5,858 nucleotides of DNA from an uncultured Chloroflexota bacterium. GTDB lineage: Bacteria > Chloroflexota > Anaerolineae > Aggregatilineales > Phototrophicaceae. Shown piece after piece: positions 5,667-5,858 of the stretch; the first letter of the stretch is position 1; every line of letters begins with the position of its first letter. The translations under genes were made by a program, and so were the position numbers. The stretch is taken from assembly GCA_903904765.1 (NCBI GenBank), contig CAIVEA010000800.1, forward strand, positions 1 through 5,858, given 5' to 3'. The notes under the pieces were generated by a model that saw only the letters and a program-made list of their open reading frames with translations, had not been told where the DNA came from and did not search any database.

Positions 5667-5858
5667 CTACTGTTCAATGGCAGGTTTTTGTGAGCAACCC
5701 TCATCCCTAATTGATCGGGGGAACGCTTGCGCGCCGCAGGCGGTATAAAGAGGAAGACTTAGACTGTAGCCGGACTGTGGCGAAATACCACCCACCAAGC
5801 CGGCGCCCAGGCGGGTATCGAAAGTATGCCGCATAAGCGCCTGGCCGCGCACATCGTC
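5667..5858 (-). CDS. Doubtful open frame at the right edge (partial)
   Basis: A minus-strand frame enters from the right edge and stays open for 63 codons to a TAG at 5669-5667. The first half (DDVRGQALMRHTFDTRLGAG then LVGGISPQSGYS) has high GC in third positions, about 22 of 31 codons, like the real genes here. The second half (from SLSLPLYTA on) does not, and reads like intergenic sequence. No domain is recognised. It may be a true C-terminus, a decayed end, or chance. Nothing else convincing is seen in 5653-5858. Confidence 0.25.
   Translation of the reverse strand, partial: DDVRGQALMRHTFDTRLGAGLVGGISPQSGYSLSLPLYTACGAQAFPRSIRDEGCSQKPAIEQ

Noticed and set aside
1..5858. CRISPR array, tRNA, rRNA, insertion sequence or attachment site
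   Set aside because: No regularly spaced repeats, cloverleaf-like segments, rRNA motifs, transposase frames or terminal inverted repeats were seen on either strand.

Overview
The window is GC-rich bacterial DNA, roughly 60-70% GC by eye in most genes. It carries a secreted META/DsbA fusion, a stand-alone HyuB-type subunit, a PIN toxin with a non-classical partner and TACAAT-type -10 boxes. Together these make a Chloroflexota (Anaerolineae-like) chromosome my best guess. There is no rRNA or marker gene here, so that assignment is inference.

Left part (1-1630). The C-terminal end of an unknown protein enters from the left on the + strand and stops at 132. It faces a minus-strand gene across a near-ideal bidirectional terminator (171-203). 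The minus-strand gene (350-1375) encodes an exported protein with an N-terminal META/HslJ domain and a C-terminal DsbA-like thioredoxin domain with a CPHC active site. Just past its stop, one base out of frame, lies a well-preserved C-terminal half of a second META domain (223-351): either a frameshift or a decaying domain. The 255-base gap 1376-1630 holds a minus-strand promoter-like element, two palindromes and the SDR leader.

Middle (1631-4060). A complete classical SDR dehydrogenase (+ strand) converges on a complete hydantoinase B/5-oxoprolinase-type subunit (- strand). A hairpin at the HyuB stop codon may serve as terminator. No HyuA partner is present.

Right part (4079-5858). A toxin-antitoxin-like pair (antitoxin 4465-4737, PIN toxin 4079-4468, ATGA overlap) lies 18 bases upstream of hyuB on the same strand, so the three could be one transcript. 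The toxin gene is visibly AT-richer than its neighbours. Upstream is an HpcH/HpaI pyruvate-type aldolase with a good sigma70-like promoter. The last 190 bases hold only a doubtful open frame.

The SDR, aldolase and HyuB genes fit carbon-compound catabolism, but nothing in the sequence fixes a shared pathway. I see no wholly new system. The points most worth checking are the orphan HyuB behind a TA pair, the META tail, and a promoter-like motif (CGAAAC-GGATG-type block plus CGGCTACAAT) that precedes two unrelated minus-strand genes and is partly matched a third time.
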